Assembly (NCBI GenBank): GCA_012959845.1 | Contig: DUCL01000202.1 | Location: 692-13,672 of the forward strand | DNA: 12,981 nt | DNA from: Candidatus Poseidoniales archaeon | GTDB taxonomy: Archaea; Thermoplasmatota; Poseidoniia; Poseidoniales; Poseidoniaceae | Reading direction: 5' to 3' | In this document: positions 1-7,591 of the stretch, piece by piece | Position numbering within the stretch: position 1 is the stretch's first letter | Layout: each line of letters starts with the position of its first letter | Position numbers and translations under genes: made by a program | The notes under the pieces: model-generated | What the model was told of the DNA's origin: nothing | Databases searched by the model: none | Seen by the model: the letters and a program-made list of their open reading frames with translations, nothing else

Positions 1-1448
1 ATTGGGCCGCCATCTCCAACAGGGACTGTTTGCCCTTTGCCACAGAAACCTGGTGCTGCTAATTTTGCATCCCTAGTCAATCCGTTTACATTTTGTAATA
101 TTTCCAATGTCAATCCGCTAACACTTACATCTTTTAGAGGTGTAGTTAGTTCACCGTTTTCGATTAACCATGCTTCCTGTGCTGCGAATTGGAATGAACC
201 TTTGCCGGTATCGACCTGACCGCCACGAGAACCACAGGCATATATTCCATAACTGATATCTTCCAGCAAATCATCCATATCGTTGTGAGTTCCACCCATT
301 ATCATGGTATTTGACATTCTAACAAGTGGATGATGGAGACCGTCTTGGGCACGGGCACCACCATTTGGTTGAATACCAAAATGTGCTGCTGTTTCCCTAT
401 GATTAAGATATTCGGTTAGTACTCCTTTGGTGATCAGTTTCTTGGTTCTTGTGTTGACTCCTTCATCATCTATTGGATATGCCCCATATCCACCTCTAAT
501 CGTCGGGTCATCGATAACCGTCACAATATCTGAACCTATTTTCTGACCTAATTTACCATCGAGGCAAGAATCTCCTGCAGCGACTAAATCAGCTTCACAT
601 GGATGTCCGAGCGCCTCATGGATGTATACTCCGGTAAGGTCACGGTCTGCAATCAATGGCATTTTTCCAGAAGGTGCGCGTTTTGCTTTCAATAACCTTA
701 GAGCTGCAATCCTTGCATCGCTACCCAACTGGCCTAAGTCACATGCCTCAATTAATTCTAGTCCACCTTCTCCGCCATATCTCGTTCTATAGGATACGAC
801 TTCATCATCATCTCTTGCGGTTACCATCCCCCTCACCAGTGAACGCTGGAATGACCAAACTCTATCCATTCCCTCACTAGTCAATAGTTCGGTGTGAATA
901 TGTTCATCTGCCCATCCACAAGTGGTTGAAACTATTTTTTCGTCATCACTTGCACTATTTGCAATATCCTTCAGCATATCGATTTTTGTTGATAGATCTG
1001 TATTTCTAATATCCTTTTTTGGCCGCCAGTGAACTTCATCTTGAAAAATTGGAACTTCTGCTAACTGAACTGGATTATCAGAACTAGACCTACGCTTTGC
1101 AACTGCTTTTGCCAAACGAACTGTTGACTCAATTTGTTCGCTTAAAGAGGCTATGTCGGTCGTTGAATGGACTCCCCACGCACCATCGGCCAGAATTCTA
1201 AGTGTAACACCAACTTCCTGACCTGGAATCGCATTCTCTAATTTTCCATCTCTCAGATTTACACTTGACCCCGTTTCTGCAACCAATCGCACTTCTGCAT
1301 AATTTGCACCGAAATCAACAGCCTGCTGTAAGGCATTGCCAATCTTCCTTTGGTCCAAATATCGGCCCGTTGAAAAATCTGAGTTTGACGGACTAGAACT
1401 TATCACCATAGCGCTATGTAAAGGCCCACAGTGCTTGAACTCTCTCAT
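1..1448 (-). CDS. tldD: TldD-family zinc metalloprotease, 3' end cut by window edge
   Basis: My own translation of the minus strand gives an open frame of 482 codons that leaves the window still open. TldD works with TldE/PmbA as a cytoplasmic metalloprotease that degrades unfolded or small peptides and, in some bacteria, matures peptide antibiotics. The zinc motif HExxxH is present as HEALGH (H277, E278, H282), followed by PCEAD, which marks TldD rather than the inactive PmbA partner. Further family motifs are RMSNTMIMGG, and FCGKGQTVPVG near the cut, whose C469 fits the third zinc ligand. By family length only a short C-terminal piece is missing. ATG 1448 has no clear Shine-Dalgarno; ATG 1409, 13 codons in, is an alternative because homology starts at about residue 28. 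It lies 34 nt after the Cgi121 stop, so co-transcription is likely. No TldE/PmbA partner is visible here. Confidence 0.93.
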   Translation of the reverse strand, partial: MREFKHCGPLHSAMVISSSPSNSDFSTGRYLDQRKIGNALQQAVDFGANYAEVRLVAETGSSVNLRDGKLENAIPGQEVGVTLRILADGAWGVHSTTDIASLSEQIESTVRLAKAVAKRRSSSDNPVQLAEVPIFQDEVHWRPKKDIRNTDLSTKIDMLKDIANSASDDEKIVSTTCGWADEHIHTELLTSEGMDRVWSFQRSLVRGMVTARDDDEVVSYRTRYGGEGGLELIEACDLGQLGSDARIAALRLLKAKRAPSGKMPLIADRDLTGVYIHEALGHPCEADLVAAGDSCLDGKLGQKIGSDIVTVIDDPTIRGGYGAYPIDDEGVNTRTKKLITKGVLTEYLNHRETAAHFGIQPNGGARAQDGLHHPLVRMSNTMIMGGTHNDMDDLLEDISYGIYACGSRGGQVDTGKGSFQFAAQEAWLIENGELTTPLKDVSVSGLTLEILQNVNGLTRDAKLAAPGFCGKGQTVPVGDGGP

Positions 1449-1482
1449 CAAGAGTGTTAGAACGCTATGAGGTAAAATCTTA

Positions 1483-2049
1483 TTATGCTGAGAAATCAGC
1501 AGACAAAATATGTCCAATCAATGCCTGCTGAAGTTTTTCTTGGGGTATTCCATCTGTATCCAATCCTAATTTTTGGGCCGATTCGGCTGAGAAACTCGCC
1601 ACAGTTTCGCTATTTTCTAATCCAAGAGAAGATAGCAATATTCGGCAATTGGAAGCAAAATCATTGAGTTTGTCCTCATCGGGTACTGAAGGTTGTAAGC
1701 CTGCAATACCCTCTTGCTTCAATACCGGTTTTGGCAAATACAATATCCACCCCGACGTTGCTCCGTCTTGAATACCTGCCCTCACAAATGCATCGCTGAC
1801 ATGGTGTGTTCCCGCAATGTATCGTAAAAACTCCGCATCTCTGCCTCTTGCTAATTGATTGCCATTGGCAAAATTTCTTTCACAGCAATTCCAAGCGGTC
1901 CAGAGTTGTTGTTCAAATTGGACAGCATGTTGTGCTACTAACATCCATCTATCATCTAATCTATTGTCGAGAAAATTTGCAACCAGTTGTTTTGAGGTGA
2001 CAGGTTTGTCACTTCGCCATGCAATGCAAGGAAACTTAGGCATTGTCAT
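1483..2049 (-). CDS. cgi121: KEOPS complex subunit Cgi121
   Basis: The 188-aa product resembles archaeal Cgi121, the KEOPS subunit that binds the Bud32 kinase and the tRNA 3' CCA end during synthesis of N6-threonylcarbamoyl-adenosine at position 37 of ANN-decoding tRNAs. The recognisable core is at about residues 70-96: RDAEFLRYIAGTHHVSDAF, then RAGIQDG. It follows the family pattern of an acidic residue, E-x-L-x-Y-x-(A/S)-G, an x-x-I/V-x-x-A helix and G-(I/A)-x-D-G. A C-terminal helix (EKLQQALIGHILSADFSA) fits the Bud32-contacting end of archaeal homologues. At 188 aa it is longer than the roughly 150 aa of compact homologues, with extra sequence before the core and between core and C-terminal helix. 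A TTG at 2052 also fits, but ATG 2049 is preferred and ATG 2043 cannot be excluded. It starts 27 nt after the hel308 stop on the same strand. Confidence 0.82.
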   Translation of the reverse strand: MTMPKFPCIAWRSDKPVTSKQLVANFLDNRLDDRWMLVAQHAVQFEQQLWTAWNCCERNFANGNQLARGRDAEFLRYIAGTHHVSDAFVRAGIQDGATSGWILYLPKPVLKQEGIAGLQPSVPDEDKLNDFASNCRILLSSLGLENSETVASFSAESAQKLGLDTDGIPQEKLQQALIGHILSADFSA

Positions 2050-2076
2050 CAATACGAGGCAGGAGCACTTCTATTT

Positions 2077-4722
2077 TCAATCAACCGCATAATTCTCATC
2101 ATCTAATGGAATATCGTCCTCTCTTAATTTCTCATCATCTATGGATTGTCCTGTTTTTATTAGTCTTAATGCCTCTTTATCATATTCTTTAGGCCTGATG
2201 ATTTTTTCCACTTCAACAAGCAAATTATCAACAATTTTTGGACCCCACCCACGTTTGCTTGATAGCGTCTTTTTCTCAGTGTTACTCATCGCTGCCAAAC
2301 TTTTGATAGTTCTATAGCCCATTGATGCAAGTTCTCTAGCTCTTCGTCGGCCGATTGAGCGAATATTTACCAATTGAAGTAAATCCTTCTTACAGCCATG
2401 CCTAACCCTTTGTTTGAGAACATCAATTTGACTGGATAATATTGATATCTGCTCCATGTGTTCTTCTGAAAATGCATCATCTGCCATTAGAATTGCTTGC
2501 GCTCCTGACATCAGCCAACTGATGGTATCAACACGATAGTTTACATCCCCAGGCGAAACATCCAATGTTGTTTCAATTTCTCTCAGCGTATTCTCGTCCA
2601 TCCACATTTCTAACATCCATGCCGATTTCACATAGCCAAGCAATCTCTCCTCATATGCCGAATCATGTAACAATTCATCTTCAACGCTATTGGTTTTGAC
2701 CCATAATGGAGAACCTTGTGCCATATCCTTTGTCTTAGCCCATAGTGAAGAAAAGTCGGGAGTGGCTGTTGCAAGATGAATAATTCCAAAATCAGTAACT
2801 GGAGCATTACCTCTTACCAAGCGACGTATTGCTCTCCTCATCCCGTGTCTTAGAATCGAGGCGGAGAGTGGATCTAGGTAGAATTGAGTTATTCGTTCAC
2901 CCATTGTTGTCGCTTCATATTTCATAGCCAAATCATCACTCTTGACCTCGTCTTTCCAGCCACCTACATTTCTCAAAGTACTGGCATTAGAAAAGCCAAG
3001 CGATACTTTTGAATGAGCAGAACTCCTTTGTGTGAATGGCTTTTCATAATCACTTTCGCTTTCAAAGTTCCATTCAACACCTCCGGTTGAATCGGCAATT
3101 TTCGCCCATACAGGCATATGAGTTTCAGATACGGGAATCTCAGCGGATTGCTGTTTGAGGTCATGACTTAACGAAAAGTGTTCATCAATTCCAACCCTTC
3201 TGATGAATCTCTCCTCAATTAGCCAATGTAACATGGTATCCAGTCTCTCTTCAAGTACTTCAGATGACATACAATGCCCTAAGAAGGTGGCCTTGAAAAA
3301 TCCGATAATTGACGAGCGGTGTTGCATTCCACCTGATGTAATCATCGACAATAAATGCATTCTCATCGCTGGTTCACTGGCTAATTTTGAAGTAATATCT
3401 TCAATCGGACCAAAGAAGTATTTGTCGCTAACCTCATCTGCTATTTCCCAACCATCCGTTCCTTTACAAAGAATCCATGCCTCTCCAAAATCATCATACT
3501 TTGGCCTTCCTGCACGTCCGAGCATTTGCCTTATTTCCATGACAGGGAGTGGCCGACTCATTCCATCATCCCAACGTTTGATATCTCTAACCAGCACCCT
3601 TCGAGCGGGCAAATTAACTCCTGCCGCTAGTGTAGGCGTCGCTGTTAATGCAACCAATAATCCTTGTTTGAATGCTGATTCAATCTCTTTTCTTTGAGCA
3701 TGCGTCAAACCTGCATGATGAAATGCAACACCACCTGATATCGCTTCACAAAGAGACTCGCCCATTGAAGACTGAGTGTTTCTTGATAATTTTGTAACTA
3801 GTTGTTGCAATTTTGATAGGCGCTCTGGGTCTTGCTTTGCCAAGACCTTTTTGACCCGTTTGGCTAGAGAACGTGCTTCCGATTGGGCAGAGCGACGAGT
3901 TCCAACGAAAACAAGCAACTGCCCATCTTGTGCGAGAGAATCGATTACGATAGCACCGGCTGGATGTGATTTAGGCCCTTCAATATCTCTTGGAGGATTC
4001 AATATTGTAATCTCTTCACCTATTTGTGAAGATTGTACCATTCTTGGTTCAACGTGTAAATCATGAAAAGTAGAGTATTCAAGTGCCACAGGTCTCCATT
4101 CGGATCGCACCAATGTGGCATCTAACCATAGAGCCAATTCCTCACAATTGCCGACTGTTGCCGAGAGTGCTATCAATTGCGATTTTGGCCTTAGATATCT
4201 AAGTCTAGTCAGATTAATCTCTAATGTAGGTCCTCTTGATGAATCGTTCATCAAATGAAATTCGTCTGCAATTACTATCGATACATTTGCGGCAATATCA
4301 GAATTTGAGCGTATTATTGAGTCCAATTTTTCGGATGTGCAGACTAGAATGTCACATGTGTCGATATTTGCAGCTTCTCGTACTGAATCGCCAATTCCAA
4401 GGCCGACCTTTAATCCGAGATGGTCTCCGAGTTCTTTCAAGTCATCGTATTTCTCACTGGCTAGTGCTTTCAATGGAACGATATATACTGCTTTTGAACC
4501 AATATCATCAACTAATAATTTACGCAGAATACCGATGTAAGCAATTAATGACTTGCCGCTTGCAGTCGGAATTGCCAATAATGTATTTGATCCTGAAAGC
4601 ACTGCTGGCATCGCCTCTGACTGTGGTGGATACAACCTTTTAATTCCCCACACCTCAGTCAAGAATTTCTTTGCTTTGTCGGGCAAATCTAATGACATCA
4701 CCTCTTGATGTTGCGCCGACAT
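2077..4722 (-). CDS. hel308: Hel308-family superfamily 2 DNA helicase
   Basis: This 881-aa protein is an ATP-dependent 3'-5' DNA helicase of the Hel308/Ski2-like group, which in archaea acts at stalled forks and in recombination repair. Numbered from ATG 4722, the motifs are a Q-like LYPPQ, Walker A AIPTASGKS (50-58), Ia VPLKALASEK, Ib TSEKLDS, DExH box DEFH (153-156), SAT (187-189), motif IV LLVFVGTRRSAQSEA, motif V ALTATPTLAAGVNLPARRV and motif VI QMLGRAGRP (399-407). A helix-hairpin-helix (SIGRRRARELASMGY, about 790-804) gives the Hel308 C-terminal domain. The length exceeds the usual 700-750 aa because of a roughly 80-residue insertion at about 516-599 and an acidic tail. The open frame extends to TTG 4749, but ATG 4722 has GGATGTGA upstream and better fits homologues; ATG 4698 (MSLDLP) is also possible. 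It heads the Hel308-Cgi121-TldD cluster. Confidence 0.95.
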   Translation of the reverse strand: MSAQHQEVMSLDLPDKAKKFLTEVWGIKRLYPPQSEAMPAVLSGSNTLLAIPTASGKSLIAYIGILRKLLVDDIGSKAVYIVPLKALASEKYDDLKELGDHLGLKVGLGIGDSVREAANIDTCDILVCTSEKLDSIIRSNSDIAANVSIVIADEFHLMNDSSRGPTLEINLTRLRYLRPKSQLIALSATVGNCEELALWLDATLVRSEWRPVALEYSTFHDLHVEPRMVQSSQIGEEITILNPPRDIEGPKSHPAGAIVIDSLAQDGQLLVFVGTRRSAQSEARSLAKRVKKVLAKQDPERLSKLQQLVTKLSRNTQSSMGESLCEAISGGVAFHHAGLTHAQRKEIESAFKQGLLVALTATPTLAAGVNLPARRVLVRDIKRWDDGMSRPLPVMEIRQMLGRAGRPKYDDFGEAWILCKGTDGWEIADEVSDKYFFGPIEDITSKLASEPAMRMHLLSMITSGGMQHRSSIIGFFKATFLGHCMSSEVLEERLDTMLHWLIEERFIRRVGIDEHFSLSHDLKQQSAEIPVSETHMPVWAKIADSTGGVEWNFESESDYEKPFTQRSSAHSKVSLGFSNASTLRNVGGWKDEVKSDDLAMKYEATTMGERITQFYLDPLSASILRHGMRRAIRRLVRGNAPVTDFGIIHLATATPDFSSLWAKTKDMAQGSPLWVKTNSVEDELLHDSAYEERLLGYVKSAWMLEMWMDENTLREIETTLDVSPGDVNYRVDTISWLMSGAQAILMADDAFSEEHMEQISILSSQIDVLKQRVRHGCKKDLLQLVNIRSIGRRRARELASMGYRTIKSLAAMSNTEKKTLSSKRGWGPKIVDNLLVEVEKIIRPKEYDKEALRLIKTGQSIDDEKLREDDIPLDDENYAVD

Positions 4723-4726
4723 AAGT

Positions 4727-4734
4727 TCACATCC
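4727..4734 (-). promoter_or_regulatory. Possible ribosome binding site of hel308
   Basis: On the minus strand the bases read GGATGTGA, one mismatch from the archaeal consensus GGAGGTGA, ending 4 nt before ATG 4722. This supports ATG 4722 over the upstream TTG 4749. The spacing is short, so the call is tentative. A GAGGTG also touches ATG 4698 directly, which is too close for a normal site. Confidence 0.4.
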
Positions 4735-4853
4735 GTGCCAACAGTCCAAAAGGAGCGCGCCTGTTTATTTTGCCAATATGTCAATATCCGGTGCCAAAAT
4801 GATATGGATTAATTATCAAATTATTGTCTTTGTCATGCGACACCCCTAATACC

Positions 4854-4867
4854 CACCGCTAACGGTG
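4854..4867. repeat. GC-rich inverted repeat CACCG-CTAA-CGGTG
   Basis: A perfect 5-bp inverted repeat with a 4-nt loop ends 8 nt before ATG 4876, within an otherwise AT-rich stretch. As RNA it would form a small hairpin over the site where ribosomes load; as DNA it could be an operator half-site pair. No separate Shine-Dalgarno is visible between it and the ATG. A five-base stem can occur by chance, so function is unproven. Confidence 0.5.
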
Positions 4868-4875
4868 TCTACTGC

Positions 4876-5490
4876 ATGAGCGACGATGTTGAGTCAATGG
4901 TTGAAGAACGCCTCGCAGTGTTTGATGACGAGCCAGACTTGAATGATTGGTTCGAAGTAATGTGTGGTGCGGCAATGGCTGTGCTAGGTATTTTCCACTT
5001 GGTAAGCCCAGGAAATCTTGTTGACCCCGATGTAATGCGTTGGTTTGCATCTGCAGTTATTGCTGCTGGTGCAATTTGGGCTGGGCACGGTTTGAAAGAT
5101 ATGGCTGTCAAAGAAATCCGTCGTTCAATCGCGATACTTGAGGCCTCACCAGGCGGTTCAGGAGTTAATCATGGATTAATTCGTGATGTCCTTCTCAATC
5201 CCGATGCATACAAAGAATTCCTCGTCGAGGCATACAACTCTGCATGGGAAGATGGAATTATCACAGAAGAAGAATTAGCAGAATTGAAATCATTCCAAGA
5301 GGCTTTGGGCATTACTGATGCTGAGGCGGCGGAAATGAATGTAAAGGCTGCGATTAAAGCAGCGGCCAAAGATGGAGAGATTACAGAAGAGGAAGAAGAA
5401 TCTATCAAGAAGGCTGCAGATAAATCTGAACTGGATGATTCCGAAGTCAAGAAAGCAATTGATGATGCTCTAGAAAAGAATGATGATTAA
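4876..5490 (+). CDS. Acidic membrane-hairpin protein with duplicated TerB-like C-terminal module
   Basis: I do not recognise a named family for this 204-aa protein. After an acidic N-terminus (about 1-24) come two hydrophobic segments, about 28-47 and 54-72, forming a likely membrane hairpin, then a basic-amphipathic link (KEIRRSIAILEASPGG). The C-terminal half is strongly charged and helical, with an internal duplication at a 40-residue offset: DGIITEEE at 126-133 and DGEITEEE at 166-173, each preceded by an Ala-rich helix and followed by a Lys/Glu helix. The A...DG.ITEEE..L..L pattern resembles TerB-like helical domains (inference), not a true calcium EF-hand because the early ligand positions are S/W or A/A. 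It is transcribed divergently from hel308, and its TAA overlaps the opposing gene's stop. An envelope stress or sensing role is possible but unsupported. Confidence 0.85.
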   Translation: MSDDVESMVEERLAVFDDEPDLNDWFEVMCGAAMAVLGIFHLVSPGNLVDPDVMRWFASAVIAAGAIWAGHGLKDMAVKEIRRSIAILEASPGGSGVNHGLIRDVLLNPDAYKEFLVEAYNSAWEDGIITEEELAELKSFQEALGITDAEAAEMNVKAAIKAAAKDGEITEEEEESIKKAADKSELDDSEVKKAIDDALEKNDD

Positions 5491-7526
5491 TCCCATTTGG
5501 ATTGAACAAACATTTCTTGGGCTAGTTCTCGTGCAGTATTAATTCTAACAAACTCAATTCGTGTTGCTACTAAGCATAATACAAAACCGAATCCAGCAAT
5601 ATATACTGAACTATCCATTAATCCACTTGCATTACGTATCAATATTGCATCTGGTATATCGGCTAGATCAAATCCATCCGATGGCGTGAATCGGACATCT
5701 AATAAATCCAATTCACAGTCACACAATGTGATGGATATTCTTTCTGGGAATAATGCAAACTGTAATTTTGACCATTCACTTTCTGAAATAAATGATGGCC
5801 TCGTACCCCATGCTGGCACTGAAACTGCACCTGTTGAACTAGTTTCAACCATGTCAACATCGAGATGGAAAATGGAAGATGATGGTTCCTCATCAACTAT
5901 CATCAGTGCTTCCATCATCAAAAAATCGAGCAACATAGAACGGCCTGCAAGAAGAATGAATCTAACCGTTTGTTGTTCTAACATTCCCTCATCAGTGGTT
6001 TGAGAACCGCCTTTTGCTACCTGGGAAAATATTGCCTCGTCCAGCCGGAAGGATTGTAATTCCGGAATCAATAATTGATACCTACCATTTTCAAGAGGAT
6101 ATGCTTTTTCTACATTCAATCTTAATTTGAAATTTTCTCCATCTAACATACCCCATGTAGAGCCTGTATGCTCAACCAAAGTTTGCTGTGGAACACCTGG
6201 ATATGATATATCCCACAATTGTTGTAACCTCATATCCACCATATCATCAAAGGAAATTTCACCCTCGAGTTGAACCTCATCGGCCAATGCCCAAACTGGA
6301 CTAATTATTCCTCCAAAGAGCAAGAGAATTACCCCCGGCGTGAATAGTCCGAAACGTACTGCTGCTGATGTTGTTAATCGTAACGCTCCAAAGCCAAAAC
6401 CAAGGAAGGATAGGATGCTAAGTATCAATATTGGACTATTGCTTCTTTGTAGGTTTATTGCTGTTTCAGAATCATCTATTATTGCAGAACCCGCAGGATA
6501 ATATGATTCGCTCTCAAAACTGCTAGGGTCTATTGGTCCCATCCCCTCAAATCCTAACAAACCAGCCCAATAATATGGCTGGAATGCACCTGCTTTTCCT
6601 CCAATGCAAAAGTGATACTGCCCGATTGGCAAAGCCCTCCAGCGATATGAGACTCTAGTCTCTTCGTCATCTTCTTCAATTATTATTTCAGGCTGACCCG
6701 CAAGCCTTCCATTGGGAGTGATTAAATCGGGTAATCCATGTGATTGTTCAATTTCTATTGGCACAGGTTCCCATACCAGAATCACCTTAAGCAATTCATG
6801 TTCCTCAACATCAAATTCCCAACAATCTCTATCACTTTCTACTAGTGCACCATAATGAACAGTTTCAAATTCTGTATCAATGGGATTTGAATCACTTGAT
6901 GGTTCATCGATATTTGCATCATCAATATTTTGCGACCACGGAATTGTCAGTTCAAGGAATGAATTGCCCCAAAGATGCAGTTCCCAAGTACTTGGTCTAT
7001 CGATAGTAAATGTCAATCTCAAACGTACATTTTGTCCTGCCCATAATAGTCTATCATTTTGCAAATCGAGCGTCTCGTCGCTCATCATATAGGGTTCATT
7101 TGCAGTTTGAGAGGGAACATTTTGAGCAGGAAAATTCCAATCAGTAACACTATTTCCAATGATTAATGAGATGTCCAATTCTGGACGAGTCCATCCCGTT
7201 GCATCTTCTCTCAAACGCAAATCTATTACCATCTCATCCAAAATGTCAGGAAGTAGAGCCAGTTCTTTTTGCCGTGGTTCCATCTCAAATTCCAATGTGA
7301 TTTCCTTTGCTTGCCCAGGTGTCGCCATGACATCTTGGGAAATCATTTCTTCTCCAGTTGCTGCGGTAGATGATAATGAGCAATTCTCAATATCATCACA
7401 AGCTAGAAACAACCGGCCCCCATTTGTACTATCTGTTAATCCGGCTGATGCTAATGGAATAATAGATGAAAGTAGGATGAGAATAAATAATATTGCCAGC
7501 GAAGTAGACTTAGACTCCGCTCTCAT
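5487..7526 (-). CDS. Exported membrane-anchored protein with PPC-like domain
   Basis: The 679-aa product has no family name I recognise. A classic signal peptide opens it (MRAESKSTSLAILF..., hydrophobic 10-24, likely cleavage after ASA at 28), which is why ATG 7526 is preferred over ATG 7634; the latter would add 36 residues and overlap the upstream gene by 43 nt. The first large domain is beta-rich and extracytoplasmic. Within it, about 224-314 (GALVESDRDCWEFDVEEHE through LPIGQYHFCIGG) resembles a PPC (pre-peptidase C-terminal) beta-sandwich. Two hydrophobic segments follow at about 365-384 and 392-414, then a second beta-rich domain and a last segment at about 640-656 with a short charged tail (FVRINTAREL). 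Cysteines occur in pairs (43/49, 235/307, 602/604) that could form disulphides outside the cell. It is last in the thioesterase-SprT cluster, 65 nt after the SprT stop. Function unknown. Confidence 0.85.
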   Translation of the reverse strand: MRAESKSTSLAILFILILLSSIIPLASAGLTDSTNGGRLFLACDDIENCSLSSTAATGEEMISQDVMATPGQAKEITLEFEMEPRQKELALLPDILDEMVIDLRLREDATGWTRPELDISLIIGNSVTDWNFPAQNVPSQTANEPYMMSDETLDLQNDRLLWAGQNVRLRLTFTIDRPSTWELHLWGNSFLELTIPWSQNIDDANIDEPSSDSNPIDTEFETVHYGALVESDRDCWEFDVEEHELLKVILVWEPVPIEIEQSHGLPDLITPNGRLAGQPEIIIEEDDEETRVSYRWRALPIGQYHFCIGGKAGAFQPYYWAGLLGFEGMGPIDPSSFESESYYPAGSAIIDDSETAINLQRSNSPILILSILSFLGFGFGALRLTTSAAVRFGLFTPGVILLLFGGIISPVWALADEVQLEGEISFDDMVDMRLQQLWDISYPGVPQQTLVEHTGSTWGMLDGENFKLRLNVEKAYPLENGRYQLLIPELQSFRLDEAIFSQVAKGGSQTTDEGMLEQQTVRFILLAGRSMLLDFLMMEALMIVDEEPSSSIFHLDVDMVETSSTGAVSVPAWGTRPSFISESEWSKLQFALFPERISITLCDCELDLLDVRFTPSDGFDLADIPDAILIRNASGLMDSSVYIAGFGFVLCLVATRIEFVRINTARELAQEMFVQSKWD

Positions 7527-7591
7527 AGTCCCTGCTGGTAGGCTTCTGCTTTCAATTAGCCGATATGTTGACAGATGATTTGATTTTTCGA

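Larger units (their letters stand above)
4723..4875. promoter_or_regulatory. Divergent control region between hel308 and the acidic membrane protein gene
   Basis: This 153-bp AT-rich gap lies between two genes transcribed away from each other, so both promoters must be here unless hel308 is read from elsewhere. An AT-rich AAAATAAA on the minus strand (about 4766-4773) lies about 44-51 nt before ATG 4722 and could be a TATA element. On the plus strand the stretch around ATTAATTATCAAATTATT (about 4808-4825) could serve the 4876 gene. The gap also holds a direct repeat of CAATAT (4774-4779 and 4782-4787), separated arms ATTTTG (4767-4772) and CAAAAT (4795-4800), and a GC-rich inverted repeat close to the plus-strand start. 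The promoter assignments are inference from composition and position. Confidence 0.5.

Noticed and set aside
3203..3697. Plus-strand open frame of 164 codons opposite hel308.
   Set aside because: It lies fully antisense to the conserved helicase core (motif V and VI region) and its translation shows no domain; it is a shadow frame.
4723..4749. TTG 4749 as the start of Hel308.
   Set aside because: The added residues (LDCWHGCEL) do not match Hel308 N-termini and no Shine-Dalgarno precedes the TTG, while ATG 4722 has GGATGTGA upstream.
5241..5400. Two EF-hand calcium sites in the 204-aa protein (DG.I...E spacing).
   Set aside because: With G127 and G167 as loop position 6, positions 1 and 3 are Ser/Trp and Ala/Ala, which cannot bind calcium. 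The helical DG.ITEEE repeat fits TerB-like modules better.
7159..7578. Plus-strand open frame of 139 codons opposite the exported protein gene.
   Set aside because: It is antisense to the signal peptide and first domain, with Ser/Asn-rich translation and no ribosome binding site; it is a shadow frame.
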